Positions 8,213 through 17,233 of a DNA stretch of 64,000 bases are shown piece by piece. The notes beneath the pieces were generated by a model, which did not search any database, was not told the DNA's origin, and saw only the letters and a list, made by a program, of their open reading frames with translations. The stretch lies in NCBI RefSeq assembly GCF_913060805.1, contig NZ_CAJXTC010000003.1:1-64000 (forward strand). The letters run 5' to 3'. The position numbers and the translations under genes are program-made. Numbering within the stretch: position 1 is the stretch's first letter; each line of letters starts with the position of its first letter. This DNA comes from an uncultured Draconibacterium sp. (GTDB taxonomy: Bacteria; Bacteroidota; Bacteroidia; Bacteroidales; Prolixibacteraceae).

Positions 8213-8896
8213 ATGAAAACCCGAATTTCTCTAGTATTTCTTGCGCTATTCTGCTTAGTCACAGTCAATAGTATTGCCCAGGAACGTTATGTAAAAGGAA
8301 TTGTAACCACTTTCGACAGTATAACTATTGTTGGTGCCGAAGTGATGGTGAAAAGCTCAAAAGAAGTTGTACAAACAGATACACTTGGACAGTTTGAAGT
8401 TAAAGTTGACGGTAAGGATAAACTGAAAATATCTGCGAAAGGATTCGTTAACCAGAATGTTAAACTGGAGGAAAAGACGAAAATAGTTGCCGTTAATTTG
8501 AAGCTTAAACCCGGCGACAAAGCCCGGGAATATGCCATTGGTTACGGCTACGTAAAAGATGGTGAGCGCCTGAATGCACTGGCCCAAATGACAAACGACG
8601 ATGTCGATTTTTCACAATACACCAATATGTACGATCTGATGCGTGGTCGTTTCGCCGGTGTGCAGGTACAAAGCAACGGCGATATAATTATCCGCGGACA
8701 AAATTCGATAAACCTCAGCAGCGCTGCATTAATTATTGTTGATGGCATGCAGGTGGATAATACCATTATGAATACGCTGGTGCCTTCGCAGGTGAAAAGC
8801 GTTAACGTAATTAAAGATGGTAGCGCGGCAATTTATGGTGCACGCGGTGCAAACGGAGTGGTGATTATCGAAACCAAAAAAGGTAATGAAGATTAA
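8213..8896 (+). CDS. Free-standing SusC-like carboxypeptidase-regulatory plus TonB plug protein (no barrel)
   Basis: After a signal peptide (MKTRISLVFLALFCLVTVNSIA), residues about 25-105 form a CarboxypepD_reg-like beta-sandwich (GIVTTFDSITIVGAEVMVKS, DTLGQFEVKV). Residues about 110-225 form a TonB-receptor plug of SusC type (YDLMRGRFAGVQV, IIIRGQNSI, ALIIVDGMQVD, SVNVIKDGSAAIYGARGANG). The protein stops at 227 residues, where a receptor would begin its roughly 700-residue barrel. No barrel coding sequence follows in any frame; the next gene is SRPBCC. The reading frame is intact, so it looks like a deliberate plug-only protein, not fresh decay. Its role is unknown. Confidence 0.85.
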   Translation: MKTRISLVFLALFCLVTVNSIAQERYVKGIVTTFDSITIVGAEVMVKSSKEVVQTDTLGQFEVKVDGKDKLKISAKGFVNQNVKLEEKTKIVAVNLKLKPGDKAREYAIGYGYVKDGERLNALAQMTNDDVDFSQYTNMYDLMRGRFAGVQVQSNGDIIIRGQNSINLSSAALIIVDGMQVDNTIMNTLVPSQVKSVNVIKDGSAAIYGARGANGVVIIETKKGNED

Positions 8897-8926
8897 CGCA
8901 CCTTCGTGTTAACCGGACTCCGTAGA

Positions 8927-9379
8927 ATGAAAAAGGGAGACAGGATAATTGTTGAGCAGCTGCTCGATGCCAAGGTTGTAAACGTGTGGCAAGCCATAAC
9001 TGACTTAGCCAAAATGAAGCAATGGTATTTCGATAATATCAACCATTTTCAACCCGAAATTGGCTCCGTTTCCCAATTCATAGTAAAGTCAGGGAAGAGA
9101 ACGTTTACACACCTTTGGAAAGTGATTGATGTGAATCCACCAACAAAGATCTGTTATTCGTGGAAATACCTTGAATACCCGGGAGATTCTGTAGTTTGTT
9201 TTGATTTGATTGACGAGAAGGGGCAGGCAAAACTAACGTTATCGCAAACTGTTCTGGAAGATTTTCCGGATGATATACAAGAATTTAAAAACGAAAGCTG
9301 TAGGGCAGGTTGGAATTATTTTCTGGGAGACCGATTGCCTGAATTTCTAAAAGAGAATAAAAATAAACACAATGAGTAA
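8927..9379 (+). CDS. SRPBCC/AHSA1-like ligand-binding domain protein
   Basis: The 150-residue protein has the START/SRPBCC fold pattern of the AHSA1 group: an N-terminal strand (IIVEQLLDAKVVNVWQAITD), a loop with MKQWYFDNINHF, and the central W-K and Y-S-W-K strands. It ends with a long C-terminal helix containing GWNYFLGDRLPEFL. ATG 8927 is preferred over an in-frame GTG at 8906. Such proteins bind small hydrophobic ligands or act as chaperone cofactors; the ligand is unknown. Its last 8 bases overlap the next gene, so the two are probably translationally coupled. Confidence 0.8.
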   Translation: MKKGDRIIVEQLLDAKVVNVWQAITDLAKMKQWYFDNINHFQPEIGSVSQFIVKSGKRTFTHLWKVIDVNPPTKICYSWKYLEYPGDSVVCFDLIDEKGQAKLTLSQTVLEDFPDDIQEFKNESCRAGWNYFLGDRLPEFLKENKNKHNE

Positions 9380-9599
9380 AGCTGTAACCGTCGCAACATT
9401 CACGAGCAATTTCGACATGAAATACATGTTGTTCAAAGAAATGCTTGACGAAGCCGGCATCAAATTTATGCTGGTAAACGAGATCACAAGTACTGTTGAT
9501 GGTACTTTTAGCGGAAGTCCTTCTAATATTGGTATCGAAATCCGTGTGATGGAAGAAGAATTTGAGGAGGCTATGGAGATTTATAACTCCATAAAATAG
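9372..9599 (+). CDS. DUF2007-family small protein
   Basis: This 75-residue protein matches the DUF2007 pattern: a beta-strand start (VTVATFTSNFDMKYMLFKEML), a short helix, then IKFMLVNEITS, a strand region IGIEIRVMEEEFEEAMEIY. The family is sometimes called putative signal-transducing protein, but no biochemical role is established. It overlaps the SRPBCC gene by 8 bp and is followed by a bidirectional terminator. Confidence 0.75.
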   Translation: MSKAVTVATFTSNFDMKYMLFKEMLDEAGIKFMLVNEITSTVDGTFSGSPSNIGIEIRVMEEEFEEAMEIYNSIK

Positions 9600-9607
9600 C
9601 GAAAACG

Positions 9608-9649
9608 AAAAAGCGATGTACCTTACAGAAAGTACATCGCTTTTTTTTT
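9608..9649. terminator. Bidirectional Rho-independent terminator between convergent genes
   Basis: A perfect 14-bp stem (AAAAAGCGATGTAC at 9608-9621 with GTACATCGCTTTTT at 9632-9645) has an A-tract on one side and nine Ts on the other. It serves the DUF2007 gene on the plus strand and the S9 peptidase gene on the minus strand. Confidence 0.9.
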
Positions 9650-12395
9650 AATCTACCAGTTCATACCCCATTTCAACGCCTTTATTAATTGCAGGAATAC
9701 CCTCGTCCATCCATTTTGGCATTGGCTCACCTTTTAGGTAGTGGTCGAAAAATTGCGCCATCCGAATCTGGAAATCGTGCATATCGCGAAGTTTTGTTGG
9801 CCAGTGGTCGGCTTCGTTGTAATTAAGCAACCAGCTTGGTTTTTGCAAACGTCGCAAGCCAATAAAAAACTCAATTCCCTGGTACCATGGCACTGCACCG
9901 TCATCGTCGTTATGCATGATCAGAATCGGCGTGTTGATCTTGTCGATAGTAAACAACGGCGAATTCTCGAGATAACGCAATGGAGATTCCCAAATCGATT
10001 TTCCGATCCGGCTTTGTGTGTGCTCGTACTGGAACGATCGGTTTAATCCCGATCCCCAGCGAATTCCACCATAAGCACTGAACATATTTACAACAGGAGC
10101 TCCCGATTCAATAGCTGCAAACATATTGGTTCGTGTTGCGAGGTAGGCAACCTGATAACCGCCCCAACTGTGCCCCTGAGCGCCAATATGCGCTTCGTCA
10201 ACAAAACCTTTGTCGATTAACGAAGTAATGCCCGGCATCACACAGTTAAAAGCCGATTCGCCCGGGTATCCTTCTTTGTAATAAACATCAGGATTGAAAA
10301 TGATATAACCATGACTGGTGTAGTAGTGATAATCGATGGTTGAACGATGATTTTCCGGCATGCGATAGCTCAACAGGTTTTGCGAACTTTTTTCGTAAAA
10401 ATTCACGATCATCGGGTATTTTTTGTTGGGATCAAAATCTACAGGTTTGTGCAAAGTGCCTTCCAAAACCAAACCGTCGAGCGAGCGCCAGGTTACCAAT
10501 TCGGCAGTTCCCCACTTAAATTCGTTTTGCTGAGGCGCAGCATCGCTAATTTGTGTTTCCTTTTTAAAACGCAGATCGGTTGCAATCAGGTTCGGGTAGG
10601 TTTCAAAATCCTCTTTTGTAAAAATGATCATATCATCATCCTTTGCTTTTTTGGGTCTGCTTAACTTGTAATTCTGACTGAAAATCGCTTCCGGAGCTTT
10701 GGTTTTACTCAGATCGAAAGCGTAGTAGGCATCGGCACGCGAAACTTCATTATTCCCTGTTAGTAGTACCGTTTCTTCAGGATCGATTCCTGTATTCGGT
10801 TCCGGATTAAAACGAACCAGTCGATAGCTGATCTTTTCAGTTCTGCCATTTTTTGTCAGATTTACCGGAGCGGCAGAATTTGTTGGATCCACTTTCCACA
10901 GGTCGTAACGATCGTAGATCAGAATTGCTTCATCGTCTTTAAGCCAACCTGCATCTCGGTACGAACTTGCCAACATTGGTCGATCGTTTAGCTCATCGGC
11001 TGCCTGAATCGTTTCTGGTTGTGTAATTTGATATTCTTTACCGGTTGCAATTTCGTAGGTATTCCAGGTGGTATCGACGGCATTGTACCAATACACAAAT
11101 TTCCCGTCGGGAGAAACTGATGGATTAGCACGACAGTCGGTTTTAAACTTTTCAGCTTCACCTGAGTTGATGTCAACCAAATAAAAATCGTTGTGATACG
11201 GTCCGCCTTCCCACATCGTTTGCACTGCGTAGGGGCGGTTGCTGTAGGCCAGCAATTTATCGGCGTCGCCATTTTGTATTTCCCGTATTCGCGAAAATTG
11301 TTCTGTTTCCAACTGAACTGTTTTTTGTGCGTCGAGATGAACAACTGCCAAATAGGTTTTTTTCAAATCTCGTTTTTGATTGTTGAGCTGAACGGTTTGA
11401 AGTTGCTCTTCATTCCAGGTCCAAACATCAAGTGCAGGGATTTCTTCCTCCAGTACTGTAGTATCTTTTTCCGGTAAAATTGGAGCCGTTCCAAAAAACA
11501 AACGTTCGCCGTTATCCGAGAATGAAAGATTGCCGTTTTCACTTATTGCCCAGTTTTCAGGAATGGCATCGTTGGAGTTGTCGGCGACAACGGTTTCATT
11601 ATCTCCGCCCCAGTAATAAAGTGCAAACGACGGCTTGTCAGCATCGGTTGTATCGGCCAAAAAAGCAAGTTGTCCACCATTGTCGGCAATACAAAGTTGT
11701 TCGAATTTTCCTTCTGCTTCCAAAATTGGAGAGAGTTCTTCATTCTTTAGATCAAGCAGGTAAACTCCGGCTGAAAAAGTACTGTCGCCTTCAGAAATAA
11801 AACTGATGAATGGCTGGTCTTTCGCCAGTTCGTAACTGCTAACTGCAGGATATGTTTTTGTTGATCCGTCGTCAAGATTTTTGATGAACAACGGATGCTT
11901 TTTGTCCTTTTTGTTTTTCGTAGAATCACTTGGATCTTCCGCCTGATAAGCGATCCAGCCCGACCATTCTTCAGGTACTTTAACCGATTTCAGGTTTTCA
12001 ACTTTCTCCGATTCATTTTCATCGATATTGAAAACAACCAATTTATTCTGAGGCAGGTCTTCCTTTTTCGTCTTCTTCAGTTTCAGGGCGCGAATTGTAT
12101 CAGCCGGTGGAACTTCCGTAAAAATCAGGAATTTTGAATCAGCTGTAAACTTTGCTTTCGTTCCGTAGTTGAAAGACGCTATTTCTTTCGCATCGGGAGT
12201 ACTGATTTTCAATGTTGCATCACCTTTCCAAGGTTCTTCTTTCCAGGCAACGTATTTCCCGTTGTTCGAGAGATGTGTTTCGGTAATTCTGTTCCACTTC
12301 AAAATATCATCGAAAGTAAGTGGTCGTTTTTCTGTTTGGGCCGATAAACTTGCTGAAATGATTAAAAGAACAAGTAGTGACAAAATGTTTTTCAT
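9648..12395 (-). CDS. Exported S9-family (prolyl oligopeptidase-type) peptidase
   Basis: The 915-residue protein begins with a signal peptide (MKNILSLLVLLIISASLSA). About 600 residues of beta-propeller-like repeats follow (KWNRITETHLSNNGKYVAW, NPSVSPDGKFVYWYN), and then an alpha/beta-hydrolase domain. The catalytic serine is in GAQGHSWGGYQVAYLATRT, the aspartate in ILIMHNDDDGAVPW and the histidine in YNEADHWPT. This arrangement fits secreted S9 oligopeptidases or acylaminoacyl peptidases of Bacteroidota. It probably degrades peptides in the periplasm. It is monocistronic, and 175 bp of spacer lies upstream. Confidence 0.93.
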   Translation of the reverse strand: MKNILSLLVLLIISASLSAQTEKRPLTFDDILKWNRITETHLSNNGKYVAWKEEPWKGDATLKISTPDAKEIASFNYGTKAKFTADSKFLIFTEVPPADTIRALKLKKTKKEDLPQNKLVVFNIDENESEKVENLKSVKVPEEWSGWIAYQAEDPSDSTKNKKDKKHPLFIKNLDDGSTKTYPAVSSYELAKDQPFISFISEGDSTFSAGVYLLDLKNEELSPILEAEGKFEQLCIADNGGQLAFLADTTDADKPSFALYYWGGDNETVVADNSNDAIPENWAISENGNLSFSDNGERLFFGTAPILPEKDTTVLEEEIPALDVWTWNEEQLQTVQLNNQKRDLKKTYLAVVHLDAQKTVQLETEQFSRIREIQNGDADKLLAYSNRPYAVQTMWEGGPYHNDFYLVDINSGEAEKFKTDCRANPSVSPDGKFVYWYNAVDTTWNTYEIATGKEYQITQPETIQAADELNDRPMLASSYRDAGWLKDDEAILIYDRYDLWKVDPTNSAAPVNLTKNGRTEKISYRLVRFNPEPNTGIDPEETVLLTGNNEVSRADAYYAFDLSKTKAPEAIFSQNYKLSRPKKAKDDDMIIFTKEDFETYPNLIATDLRFKKETQISDAAPQQNEFKWGTAELVTWRSLDGLVLEGTLHKPVDFDPNKKYPMIVNFYEKSSQNLLSYRMPENHRSTIDYHYYTSHGYIIFNPDVYYKEGYPGESAFNCVMPGITSLIDKGFVDEAHIGAQGHSWGGYQVAYLATRTNMFAAIESGAPVVNMFSAYGGIRWGSGLNRSFQYEHTQSRIGKSIWESPLRYLENSPLFTIDKINTPILIMHNDDDGAVPWYQGIEFFIGLRRLQKPSWLLNYNEADHWPTKLRDMHDFQIRMAQFFDHYLKGEPMPKWMDEGIPAINKGVEMGYELVD

Positions 12396-12569
12396 AGGAC
12401 TTCAATTGTTGGTTTTCCCTAATTGGATTAAAATGCGTGTAAAAATGAACGGTTTTACACAAAGATTTGATGAAGATAAAAATATTTCCTGTTGAATAAG
12501 AACGTAACTTCACAAAGCTCTTAACTCAACGGGAAAATTAATGGGAGGTTCAATAGGGGAGTGAAATGT

Positions 12570-12965
12570 TTATGCTTCGGCCATTAGCATTCTGGCTTCA
12601 CTTTTTAAAATGGCCGGAAGTTGAATGTGGCGGCGCTCAATGCTAAGTAGCCAGAATTTTATTTCGTCGGTTTTTAGGGTGTACAAAACTTCGCGAAATT
12701 GTTCTATCTGGTTGTTTGTGTATGAATTTTCGTCCACATTTTTATACTCGTCCAATTCCTCGTCGTCGTAATATTCAATAACCGATTCGTTCATTTTCAT
12801 CTGATCGAATTCACAGATCTCGTGAGCACCACAACAGTCGGAAGGTGGAGCAACCACTTCTTCCTGTTTTGTCTCTGTCTTCCCGTCTTTTTTATTCGCT
12901 TTTACTAAAAGAAAAACACCAATAAAGGTGAGTAATAAAAAGCCAAATCCAATAATCATTTCCAT
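12570..12965 (-). CDS. Small membrane-anchored protein of unknown function
   Basis: The 131-residue protein has one N-terminal transmembrane segment (MIIGFGFLLLTFIGVFLLV) followed by a charged stretch. A cysteine-rich motif CCGAHEIC (about residues 44-51) comes next, then an acidic region, and a C-terminal helical domain (FREVLYTLKTDEIKFWLLSIERR, LPAILKSEARMLM). The CCxxHxxC spacing could bind a metal or form a disulfide; that is inference. I have seen similar small proteins in Bacteroidota annotated without real evidence, so I assign no function. The frame is intact and the start has no competing upstream ATG. Confidence 0.75.
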   Translation of the reverse strand: MEMIIGFGFLLLTFIGVFLLVKANKKDGKTETKQEEVVAPPSDCCGAHEICEFDQMKMNESVIEYYDDEELDEYKNVDENSYTNNQIEQFREVLYTLKTDEIKFWLLSIERRHIQLPAILKSEARMLMAEA

Positions 12966-13045
12966 GGTGCAAAAATAGCAATTTGCTACAAAAGATAATT
13001 GGCTTTGGGTAAAGGTTAAAATAATTTTAAGTGAGTTCCTTACAA

Positions 13046-14173
13046 CTACTCTGAAAGTAGGTAAATGACGCCACGTTCTTTCAGGTATTGGAAGATGTAA
13101 CTGAGGTTTCCGGGCTGTGCGCCAACTGCTTCGGGCGCGTTTACGCCAACCGAATTAAAGGTACCGTCGAGCACAAGGTTGGCAACCGAAGTACAGGCAT
13201 AACCGGTTGTTCGTGCCATTGAAATGGTTTGCGTTTCGCGGTCGAATTTGTCGAGCAGATGATAGGTAAACGTTTTTTCTGCTCCGTTTTCCACTCCTTT
13301 AATAACGATGCGCATGATAGTAAAATCTTCCTCGCCGGGTTTCAGTTGCCACTTTGGAAAAAGTAATTTCGCCGTAACATCGATTGGCCGAACTTTTGCT
13401 CCGTTCACTTCAACCGGATCGTTCGAGAAAAATCCCGATTCTCTTAAAACGCGAAGGTACTCGATGCATCCCGGGTAACGCAGTGTTTTTTCAATCATGT
13501 CGGGCACATTTTTCATGGTTTGCATCAGCGAACGTAACCCGTCGGAATTCCACGATTCAAGTGTGCCAATGCCATCAAAATGAATTAATTCAGGATCGGA
13601 GAGTGCTTCTTTTTCTACCAGCTCGTAATTTTGGATATAACGTGCAGGACGGGTGTATTCTTCAATAACGTCGATGGGCGAGAACACGGCTTTATATTCA
13701 TACGGCCACTCGCGAATAACAGGCAGACCGCCAACCAAACATTCGTATGATTTTACTGTAATTTGCTGATTATGATGCCCCAGAATGATATTTCCCATAC
13801 CGGGAGCAACGCCACAATCGGCCACAACACAAACCTTATGTTTTTGTGCTAATCCGTTTAACGACAAAAAATCTTCGGGCATAAACGAAATGTCAACCAT
13901 ATTCTTTCCGGCTTCAATTACCGCTTTCATGGTTTGGTAGCCCATAAAACCCGGAACGGCGCCAATTACCAAATCGTAGTCGGCAACCAATGATTTTATA
14001 TTTTCAGGTTGGCTCAGATCTTCCTGAATGCATTTTATTTCGGGGAACGCAGAAAACTTGTCTAATGCTTTTTTGTCAAAGTCGACACTGGTAACCTGGT
14101 GGTTTTTCGATAAATCTTTGGCAATTGAACTTCCTACAAGTCCGGCACCTAAAACAATTACATTCATCTTCAT
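13046..14173 (-). CDS. Saccharopine dehydrogenase-family oxidoreductase
   Basis: The 375-residue enzyme has an N-terminal Rossmann fold (VIVLGAGLVGSSIAKDL, GxGxxG near residues 9-14) and the family's middle-domain pattern (VVADCGVAPGMGNIILGHH, GGLPVIREWPYEYKAVFSPIDVIEEY). It resembles saccharopine dehydrogenase and L-lysine 6-dehydrogenase-like proteins of amino-acid metabolism. The exact substrate (saccharopine, lysine or a carboxylated polyamine) cannot be read from sequence. ATG at 14173 is used; a second in-frame ATG lies two codons later. It is followed downstream by 80 bp before the membrane protein gene and lies next to a two-component system. Confidence 0.85.
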   Translation of the reverse strand: MKMNVIVLGAGLVGSSIAKDLSKNHQVTSVDFDKKALDKFSAFPEIKCIQEDLSQPENIKSLVADYDLVIGAVPGFMGYQTMKAVIEAGKNMVDISFMPEDFLSLNGLAQKHKVCVVADCGVAPGMGNIILGHHNQQITVKSYECLVGGLPVIREWPYEYKAVFSPIDVIEEYTRPARYIQNYELVEKEALSDPELIHFDGIGTLESWNSDGLRSLMQTMKNVPDMIEKTLRYPGCIEYLRVLRESGFFSNDPVEVNGAKVRPIDVTAKLLFPKWQLKPGEEDFTIMRIVIKGVENGAEKTFTYHLLDKFDRETQTISMARTTGYACTSVANLVLDGTFNSVGVNAPEAVGAQPGNLSYIFQYLKERGVIYLLSE

Positions 14174-14213
14174 TCGGTTTAATTAAGTTTTGGTTTGTTA
14201 TGTGTAATCCTGC

Positions 14214-14861
14214 TTAATCGAGCTGAATCAATCCTTTTTTCAATGCATATTTTACAAGGTCGGAGTTGGTTTTTAAATCCAGCTTTTCAAGAATATTTTG
14301 CTTGTGTGTACCAACTGTTTTTACGCTGATAAAAAGTTTGTCGCCAATTTCGCGTGTCGATTTTCCTTCGGCAAAAAGTAGGAAAATTTCTTTTTCGCGA
14401 TCGGATAATTGCGAGTAAGAATCGTTATCGTCGGCACTCGAATTTAAGTAGCCGTTAATAACAATTTCGGTAATGTCTTCGCTCAGGAATTTTTTACCGT
14501 CGTGCACCGAGTTTACGGCATCGGTAAGTTGGCGGTAGGTGCAATTTTTTAAAAGGTAACCGTCGGCACCGGCTTCCAGCATTCCTTTTACATATTGTTT
14601 GTCGGAGTGCATCGATACTGCAATGATCTTTACCTCCGGCATTTTTTCTTTCAAAATCCGGGTCGCCTCAATGCCGTTTAATTTTTCCATGGCAATATCA
14701 ACCAAAAGCACATCGGGTTTAAATGCTTCCACTTTGTCTATTGCATCCTGTCCGTTTTCAGCCTGGGCAATAACTTCAATGTTGTCAGCCGAGTGTAAAA
14801 GGTTGATTAAACCTTCTCTGAAAAGTTGGTGATCGTCAGCAACTATAACCTTTATTTTCAT
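14214..14861 (-). CDS. NarL/FixJ-type response regulator
   Basis: The 215-residue protein has a receiver domain (IKVIVADDHQLFREGL, phosphoacceptor Asp in KPDVLLVDIAMEKLNGIE, switch region KIIAVSMHSD). A LuxR/GerE helix-turn-helix follows (LSDREKEIFLLFAEGKSTRE, ISVKTVGTHKQNILEKLDL, residues about 148-205). It is a DNA-binding transcription regulator. The histidine kinase gene lies 146 bp upstream on the same strand and its HisKA_3 type is the usual partner of this regulator class, so the pair probably works together. Target genes are unknown. Confidence 0.92.
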   Translation of the reverse strand: MKIKVIVADDHQLFREGLINLLHSADNIEVIAQAENGQDAIDKVEAFKPDVLLVDIAMEKLNGIEATRILKEKMPEVKIIAVSMHSDKQYVKGMLEAGADGYLLKNCTYRQLTDAVNSVHDGKKFLSEDITEIVINGYLNSSADDNDSYSQLSDREKEIFLLFAEGKSTREIGDKLFISVKTVGTHKQNILEKLDLKTNSDLVKYALKKGLIQLD

Positions 14862-15007
14862 ACTATTAAATTGTTTGTTGTTAGTATAGTGCGGAACCAG
14901 CAGTATTTTTTAGCCTATAATATTTTACCTGCTCGTTTCATATCTTTTTATTCTTTTGGTCGGTGGAAATTCTGGTTTCAATGCCCGAATAACCGATTAT
15001 TAACAGC

Positions 15008-16051
15008 CTAATTTTGTTCGAGAGAATACGGTATTTCAATCTCGGCTTTTGTGCCTTTTTCCAGCGATTCAATATTGAATGTACCGTTTAAACTTTCAAT
15101 TCGCTCTTCAATACTCAACAGCCCAAAACCACCTTTGTTTGATACCTCTTTCGACGGCGATTTGTCAATCCCAATTCCATTATCTTCTACCGAAATACAG
15201 TACATCCCGTTGTTGGTTTCCTGTTTTACGGTAACCTCTGTGGCTTCGGCGTGTTTATAAGTGTTTGCAAGCAACTCGCCAACTGTGCGATACAGAAAGA
15301 TGTTATTCTCTTTGCTGAGTTGCGTACGTTTGTTCTCTACAATCAGATTTGTTTTGATGTTAAAGTCTTTCTCAAACTGTTCCAGTTTCCACTGAATGGC
15401 GGGAAGTAAACCCAGTTCATAAAGTATTGGCGGACTTAAATCGTAAGTTAATCGCCGCGATTCTTCAATGGCTTTATTGAGCAATTTTGAGGTAAACTTG
15501 ATGGTGTTTTTTATGGCCGGCGAACAATCCTCGGCGTCAATCGACGACAAGTTCATAAATGCCAGCCCCAGTGTTTGACCCAAACTGTCGTGCAGATTTT
15601 CGGCAATGCGTCGTCTTTCGCGCTCTTCAACCAGCGTAACTTCCGAGTTTAACTTTTTAAGTTGCAACTGGTACGATTTTATACGCAACGCAACATTTAT
15701 CTGGGCTTTTAATTCAACCTGATCGAACGGTTTTGAAATAAAAGAATCAGCTCCGGCATTCAATCCTTTGGTACGTTCAACACTGTCGCGACCCAAAGCC
15801 GATACCATTATAATTGGTATTTGTTTCGTCCGGTTATTCTGCTTTAACAATTTACAGGTTTCGTACCCGTCGAGATCCGGCATCATAATATCCAGCAAAA
15901 TCAGATCGGGATTTTCATTTTGTGCAATAGTTATACCCTCCTGGCCGCTTAATGCGCCAATAAATTTAAAATCGGGGTAATATACCTTCACAATCTGCGA
16001 AATCAGTTCCAGGTTGATGTTATTATCATCAATCGCCAGGATTTTTTTCAT
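15008..16051 (-). CDS. Receiver-histidine kinase (REC-HisKA_3-HATPase_c), cytoplasmic
   Basis: From ATG 16051 (347 residues) the protein opens with a receiver domain (MKKILAIDDNNINLEL, Asp in NPDLILLDIMMPDLDGYET). It continues with a dimerisation/phosphoacceptor helix (ERRRIAENLHDSLGQTLGLAF, His in NLHDS) and ends in a HATPase_c domain (LANTYKHAEATEV, VEDNGIGID, GGFGLLSIEERIESLNG). There is no membrane segment, so it probably receives its signal by phosphotransfer from another kinase. An in-frame ATG at 16081 would add ten residues. It lies upstream of the NarL-type regulator gene on the same strand. Confidence 0.9.
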   Translation of the reverse strand: MKKILAIDDNNINLELISQIVKVYYPDFKFIGALSGQEGITIAQNENPDLILLDIMMPDLDGYETCKLLKQNNRTKQIPIIMVSALGRDSVERTKGLNAGADSFISKPFDQVELKAQINVALRIKSYQLQLKKLNSEVTLVEERERRRIAENLHDSLGQTLGLAFMNLSSIDAEDCSPAIKNTIKFTSKLLNKAIEESRRLTYDLSPPILYELGLLPAIQWKLEQFEKDFNIKTNLIVENKRTQLSKENNIFLYRTVGELLANTYKHAEATEVTVKQETNNGMYCISVEDNGIGIDKSPSKEVSNKGGFGLLSIEERIESLNGTFNIESLEKGTKAEIEIPYSLEQN

Positions 16052-16286
16052 AAATTCTATCTCATTGTTTGGTACCAACATAGCAAAAAATCACTTAGGG
16101 TTTTAATCTTCAAGCGTCAATTGGTCTAAAGATACCAAAACTGTCGGAAACAATGAAGCGCGGAGGTAATAAATACTTAACAAAATATCAGTAAATTACT
16201 GAGGGTTTTTTAGGAGTCAAGGAAGTTGATAGACTAATTCGTTTGCTGAGTGAGGATTGTAGTTGAAAAACGGGTGCTGTTTTTTA

Positions 16287-16892
16287 TTAATTGTTTCTAA
16301 TCAATCCGTACATAATTCCGATTCCGGCACCAATATAAGTTTGATTGCTGTTTACAACAACCATTGGCCCAACCGAGCATCCAACCGTTGAGTGCAAAGG
16401 CATTTCGAGCTTTGGATTTAAAACCAGGCTTAACTTTTTTGATGTTTTGGTCTCGAAATTATACTGGCTGTTTGAGTTTACCAATGCAAATTCAGGTTCG
16501 CGAAATGTGGCAATTCCCGGTCCGGCCTGAAGAACAACACGCATGCTCTTTTTATGATTCAGGCTCAGAATTCGTCCTACCATCATATGCAGGTTCTCAG
16601 CGTTTTCGAACGGTTCGGCCGAGGTGGCAGATGTTATGTTCGAGCCTGATTTCAGAAAATTATCGGATGGTGAAACCGCTGATTTGAATGTGGCGGTGTA
16701 GCCAACGCTAACTATATACTTGTTGTTGTAGGTATAGCTCAAACCGATATTCCCGGCTTGCTGGTTACCAACAACATATTCTCCCGACGAATATAAATTG
16801 TGTGGTTTCATTGCTGTCGTTTGATCGGTCCACTGGGCATGGCTTACCAAAGTAACCAAACTAAAAACAGTAATTAATAAAAGTGCTTTCAT
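16287..16892 (-). CDS. Exported protein of unknown function
   Basis: The 201-residue protein has a signal peptide (MKALLLITVFSLVTLVSHA, cleavage before QWTDQT). The mature part consists of beta-strand-like segments (GNIGLSYTYNNKYIVSVGYTA, MRVVLQAGPGIATF, LSLVLNPKLEMPL) and ends with an aromatic/hydrophobic strand (YIGAGIGIMYGLIRNN). That pattern is consistent with a small outer-membrane barrel. I do not recognise a family. It lies between the two-component system (reading away) and the GH51 gene (divergent). Confidence 0.65.
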   Translation of the reverse strand: MKALLLITVFSLVTLVSHAQWTDQTTAMKPHNLYSSGEYVVGNQQAGNIGLSYTYNNKYIVSVGYTATFKSAVSPSDNFLKSGSNITSATSAEPFENAENLHMMVGRILSLNHKKSMRVVLQAGPGIATFREPEFALVNSNSQYNFETKTSKKLSLVLNPKLEMPLHSTVGCSVGPMVVVNSNQTYIGAGIGIMYGLIRNN

Positions 16893-17233
16893 AGGCGAAC
16901 TTTTTTGGGATCTTCAACTTGCAGTAAACATTGGGTTTGAAATGTTTACGAAAAGTGAAAGGCCCGAAATGATTTAATGATTTCCAATCACAATGTAAAA
17001 TTAAAGACTCTGGGGTCGTTTTATTAAATAGTTGTGCTGATTTGTGGGGTGCGAACTGACCATAATGAATTCAGCAAAATGGAAATTATTCTAAACTTTG
17101 GGCGCTGGAAACGCCATTTATCAATAAATTGAAGGGTAAATAAATTATTAAAATGCATTGCCGGAACAGGACAAAACCGGGTGCTTGTTCTATTTTTGAG
17201 GGCAAATTTATTTCGGATAAAAAATCACAAATT
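16893..17233. other. Divergent intergenic region before the GH51 gene
   Basis: No gene is supported here. An imperfect -7-like element, TAAACTTTG, lies at 17092-17100 (one base longer than TAnnTTTG). A small GC stem, GGCG-CTGGAAA-CGCC, follows at 17101-17115. An in-frame ATG for the GH51 protein exists at 17153 but would place 27 charged residues before the signal peptide, so it is not used. Confidence 0.4.

Noticed and set aside
8213-8896. Plug-domain gene as a frameshifted SusC pseudogene
   Set aside because: No barrel sequence follows in any frame, the gene has its own promoter-like element and a clean stop.
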